Assembly: GCF_014202315.1 (NCBI RefSeq)
Contig: NZ_JACHGN010000032.1
Span: 1-64,000, forward strand
Length of the DNA: 64,000 nucleotides
Direction of reading: 5' to 3'
Source of the DNA: Thermocatellispora tengchongensis
Lineage (GTDB): Bacteria; Actinomycetota; Actinomycetes; Streptosporangiales; Streptosporangiaceae
Part shown: one piece after another, positions 61,525 to 64,000 of the stretch
Layout: every line of letters starts with the position of its first letter
Numbering within the stretch: position 1 is the stretch's first letter
Position numbers and translations under genes: made by a program
The notes under the pieces: model-generated
The model's database searches: none
Told to the model about the DNA's origin: nothing
What the model saw: only the letters and a program-made list of their open reading frames with translations

Positions 61525-63036
61525 GTGAGCGAAACCGGGGCGTCGCGTCCCATAATCGCGCTCAAAGATGTGACCAAGTCGTTCGGTGCGGTGAGCGCGC
61601 TGCGCGGTGTGTCCCTTGAGCTGTACGCCGGGGAGGCGCACGCCCTCGCCGGGGAGAACGGCGCGGGCAAGTCCACCCTCGTCAAGACCCTCGCCGGGGT
61701 GCACCGGCCCGACTCGGGCACGGTGCTGCTGCACGGCGAGCCGGTGGTCTTCCACGGCCCGGCCGACGCGCAGGCGGCCGGCGTCGCGGTGATCTACCAG
61801 GAGCCGACCCTGTTCCCCGACCTGTCGGTGGCCGAGAACATCTTCATGGGACGCCAGCCGCGCGCCGGGCTGGGGCGGATCGACCGGCGGGCGATGCGGG
61901 CCGAGACGGCGGCGCTGTTCCAGCGGCTGGGCGTCGGGCTCGCGCCCGACCAGCCCGCGCGCGGGCTGTCGATCGCCGACCAGCAGCTCGTGGAGATCGC
62001 CAAGGCGCTGTCCCGCGACGCCAGAGTGCTGATCATGGACGAGCCGACCGCGGCGCTGTCCGGCAACGAGGTGGACCGGTTGTTCGGGGTCGTCGAAGCG
62101 CTTCGTGCGCAGGGATGCGCGGTGCTGTTCATCTCGCACCGGCTCGATGAGATCTTCCGGCTGTGCCAGCGCGTCACCACCCTGCGCGACGGCGCCTGGA
62201 TCGCCAGCGAGCCGGTCGAGGGCCTGACGCACGACGACCTGATCCGCCGCATGGTGGGCCGCGAGCTGGACGCGCTCTACCCCAAGCAGGACACCACGCC
62301 CGGCGAGGTGGCGCTGAAGGTGGAGCGGCTGACCAGGGAGGGCGTGTTCACCGACGTGTCCTTCGAGGTGCGCCGGGGCGAGATCGCCGCGCTGGCCGGG
62401 CTGGTCGGCGCCGGACGCAGCGAGGTGGCGCGGGCGATCTTCGGCATCGACCGGTTCGACGCCGGCAAGGTGACCGTGAACGGCAGGGAGCTGCCGCCCG
62501 GCTCGCCGACCGCCGCCATGGGCGCCGGGCTCGCGCTGGTCCCGGAGGACCGGCGCCAGCAGGGGCTGGTCATGGACATGTCCATCGAGCGCAACATCGG
62601 CCTCACCGGGCTGGCCGCGCTGCGGCGCGGCCCGGTGATCTCCCGCGCCGCCGAGCGCGACCGGGCCCGCGACTGGGCACTGAAGCTCAGGCTCAAGTTC
62701 GCCCGGCTCAACGACGGCGTGGGGGTGCTGTCCGGCGGCAACCAGCAGAAGGTGGTGCTGGCCAAGTGGCTGGCCATCGGCCCCTCGGTGCTGATCGTGG
62801 ACGAGCCCACCCGGGGCATCGACGTCGGCACCAAGGCCGAGGTGCACCGGCTGCTGTCGGAGCTGGCCGGGCAGGGCATGGCGGTGCTGATGATCTCCTC
62901 CGACCTGCCCGAGGTGCTCGGCATGGCGGACCGGGTGCTGGTCATGCACGAGGGCCGGATCACCGCCGAGATCCCCAGGGAACGGGCCACCGAGGAGAGC
63001 GTGATGGCCGCCGCGACCGGAAGGGCCGCCGCATGA
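61525..63036 (+). CDS. Sugar ABC importer ATP-binding protein (RbsA/RhaT-type, two NBDs)
   Basis: 503 residues from GTG 61525 (GGAG five bases upstream; GTG 61519 is possible but overlaps that site). Two fused ATPase domains as in ribose-type importers: first Walker [10 protein letters not shown] (43-51), signature LSIADQQ, Walker [13 protein letters not shown]; second domain with the family-typical degenerate Walker [10 protein letters not shown] and signature [27 protein letters not shown]. The operator and promoter link it to rhamnose. Its stop overlaps the permease ATG (ATGA). Confidence 0.92.
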   Translation: MSETGASRPIIALKDVTKSFGAVSALRGVSLELYAGEAHALAGENGAGKSTLVKTLAGVHRPDSGTVLLHGEPVVFHGPADAQAAGVAVIYQEPTLFPDLSVAENIFMGRQPRAGLGRIDRRAMRAETAALFQRLGVGLAPDQPARGLSIADQQLVEIAKALSRDARVLIMDEPTAALSGNEVDRLFGVVEALRAQGCAVLFISHRLDEIFRLCQRVTTLRDGAWIASEPVEGLTHDDLIRRMVGRELDALYPKQDTTPGEVALKVERLTREGVFTDVSFEVRRGEIAALAGLVGAGRSEVARAIFGIDRFDAGKVTVNGRELPPGSPTAAMGAGLALVPEDRRQQGLVMDMSIERNIGLTGLAALRRGPVISRAAERDRARDWALKLRLKFARLNDGVGVLSGGNQQKVVLAKWLAIGPSVLIVDEPTRGIDVGTKAEVHRLLSELAGQGMAVLMISSDLPEVLGMADRVLVMHEGRITAEIPRERATEESVMAAATGRAAA

Positions 63037-64000
63037 GCGTCGTGGACGGCAAGGCGCCGCAGGCCGCCGGCGTCCCGGAGCGCAGTGGCGCGCGCACGAT
63101 CGTGGACACGGTCTTCCGCGCCCGCGAGCTGAGCATCGTGGCGGCCCTGGCCGTGCTGATCGGGGTGACCGCCGCGGCCAACTCCAACTTCCTGTCCGGC
63201 CAGGGCGTCACCGACATCCTGCTGAACACCTCGATCCTGGCCCTGCTCGCCGTCGGCCAGTCGGTGGTGGTCATCACCAGGAACATCGACCTGTCGGTCG
63301 GCTCGGTGGTGGGCCTGGTGGCCTTCGTCACCGGCGACTTCCTGGCCTCCGGCGGCAGCATGCCGCTGGGCATCCTGATCGGCGTGGCCATCGGCGCGGC
63401 GTGCGGGGTGGTCAACGGCCTGCTGGTCAGCTTCCTGCGGGTGCCCGCGCTGGTGGTGACGCTGGGCACGCTCTACGTCGTCCAGGGCCTGGACCACTAC
63501 ATCGCGCACGGCCGCCAGATCAACGCGGTGGACCTGCCGCCCGCGATGCTCGCGCTGGGCAACGAGGGGGTGCTCGGCGTGCCGTACCTCCCGCTCATCG
63601 CGGTCGTGATCATGCTCGCGGTCGGCTACTACCTGCGGTCCTACCCCTCGGGCCGGGAGTTCTACGCGATCGGCTCCAGCCCCGAGGCCGCGCGGCTGGC
63701 CGGCGTGCCGGTACGCCGGCGCATCCTGGCGGCGTACCTGCTGAGCGGGGCGCTGGCCGGGCTCGGCGGGGTGCTGTGGCTGGCCAGGTTCGGCACCGTC
63801 ATCGCCGACTCGGCGCAGGGCTGGGAGCTGACCGTGGTCAGCGCGGTCGTCGTGGGCGGCGTCGCGATCACCGGCGGCGTCGGCTCGGTGTACGGCGCGG
63901 TGCTCGGCGCGCTGCTCCTCACCACGATCGGCAGCGCCCTGGTGGTGCTGCGGGTCAACCCCTTCTGGCAGCAGGCCGTGACCGGCGCGCTGCTCCTGCT
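63033..64000 (+). CDS. Sugar ABC importer permease (BPD_transp_2 family), partial
   Basis: Reading from ATG 63033 (ATGA overlap with the ATPase) gives an uninterrupted frame to the window end, 322 codons: [13 protein letters not shown].. then membrane helices beginning [24 protein letters not shown]. Typical RbsC-family features are [22 protein letters not shown] and the cytoplasmic loop [21 protein letters not shown] that contacts the ATPase. About eight helices are visible before truncation. A second permease and the sugar-binding protein should follow outside the window. Confidence 0.92.
   Translation, partial: MSVVDGKAPQAAGVPERSGARTIVDTVFRARELSIVAALAVLIGVTAAANSNFLSGQGVTDILLNTSILALLAVGQSVVVITRNIDLSVGSVVGLVAFVTGDFLASGGSMPLGILIGVAIGAACGVVNGLLVSFLRVPALVVTLGTLYVVQGLDHYIAHGRQINAVDLPPAMLALGNEGVLGVPYLPLIAVVIMLAVGYYLRSYPSGREFYAIGSSPEAARLAGVPVRRRILAAYLLSGALAGLGGVLWLARFGTVIADSAQGWELTVVSAVVVGGVAITGGVGSVYGAVLGALLLTTIGSALVVLRVNPFWQQAVTGALLL

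Overview
The window is a contiguous chromosomal segment of a very GC-rich actinomycete. Evidence: mycobacterial/streptomycete-type aa3 oxidase and bcc complex genes (CtaF, di-haem QcrC, extended QcrA), a mycothiol-era protein family (TIGR03086), PimB-type mannosyltransferase, many GTG starts with 4-base overlaps, and strong G/C preference in third codon positions. Gene order matches, from memory, the Mycobacterium tuberculosis Rv2182c-Rv2204c block and the corresponding Streptomyces block, so most of it is core chromosome. A member of the Streptosporangiales is my best guess, but this is inference.

Layout. 1-6.2 kb: a palindromic repeat, the Fe-S carrier erpA, an adenosine-kinase-like PfkB sugar kinase, a cysteine desulfurase/TusA pair, and the oxidase operon ctaC-ctaD-ctaF ending in a strong terminator. 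6.2-10.4 kb: an accessory insertion relative to the compact cta/qcr block: an L,D-transpeptidase lipoprotein, an SDR with its TetR regulator, a TIGR03086 protein, then decayed repeats and a second, nearly identical copy of the palindromic repeat seen at base 1. 10.4-16.5 kb: ctaE-qcrC-qcrA-qcrB on the minus strand, with a receiver-like protein and trpD divergent. 16.5-24.2 kb: orphan histidine kinase, stand-alone RAM (Lrp) protein, DEDDh exonuclease/GIY-YIG fusion, and a two-ATPase plus FtsX-permease ABC operon. 24.3-32.6 kb: secreted BP74-like protein, bacterial PH-domain membrane proteins (YdbS/YdbT), a NarL-type two-component system, an APH-family kinase with an extraordinary Arg/Glu-rich upstream extension, and a NYN-domain RNase-like protein.

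32.7-39.7 kb: cell-wall genes. Two NlpC/P60 hydrolases, the second behind a c-di-AMP (ydaO) riboswitch and two CRP-type operators; two membrane/secreted metallopeptidases; PimB. 39.5-52.7 kb: small hypothetical proteins, an HTH/Sel1 protein, FadD15, metallophosphoesterase, an SRPBCC-Get3/ArsA-DUF5304 operon, ROK glucokinase, EEP-family nuclease, secreted propeller-like protein, esterase, PlsC acyltransferase and a frameshifted secreted protein. Together they look like an envelope-lipid and respiratory housekeeping neighbourhood.

53-64 kb: a CPA2 cation/proton antiporter and a DUF4097-like lipoprotein, then an L-rhamnose regulon: a LacI repressor, rhaM (mutarotase), rhaI (isomerase), a bifunctional rhamnulose-1-phosphate aldolase/lactaldehyde dehydrogenase, and a sugar ABC importer (ATPase complete, permease running off the window end). 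Three copies of an AAAACGT-centred operator and two promoters of identical design (TTGACA-N18-TAGCGT followed by the operator) tie these genes into one regulon. No rRNA, tRNA, CRISPR array or intact insertion sequence was seen.
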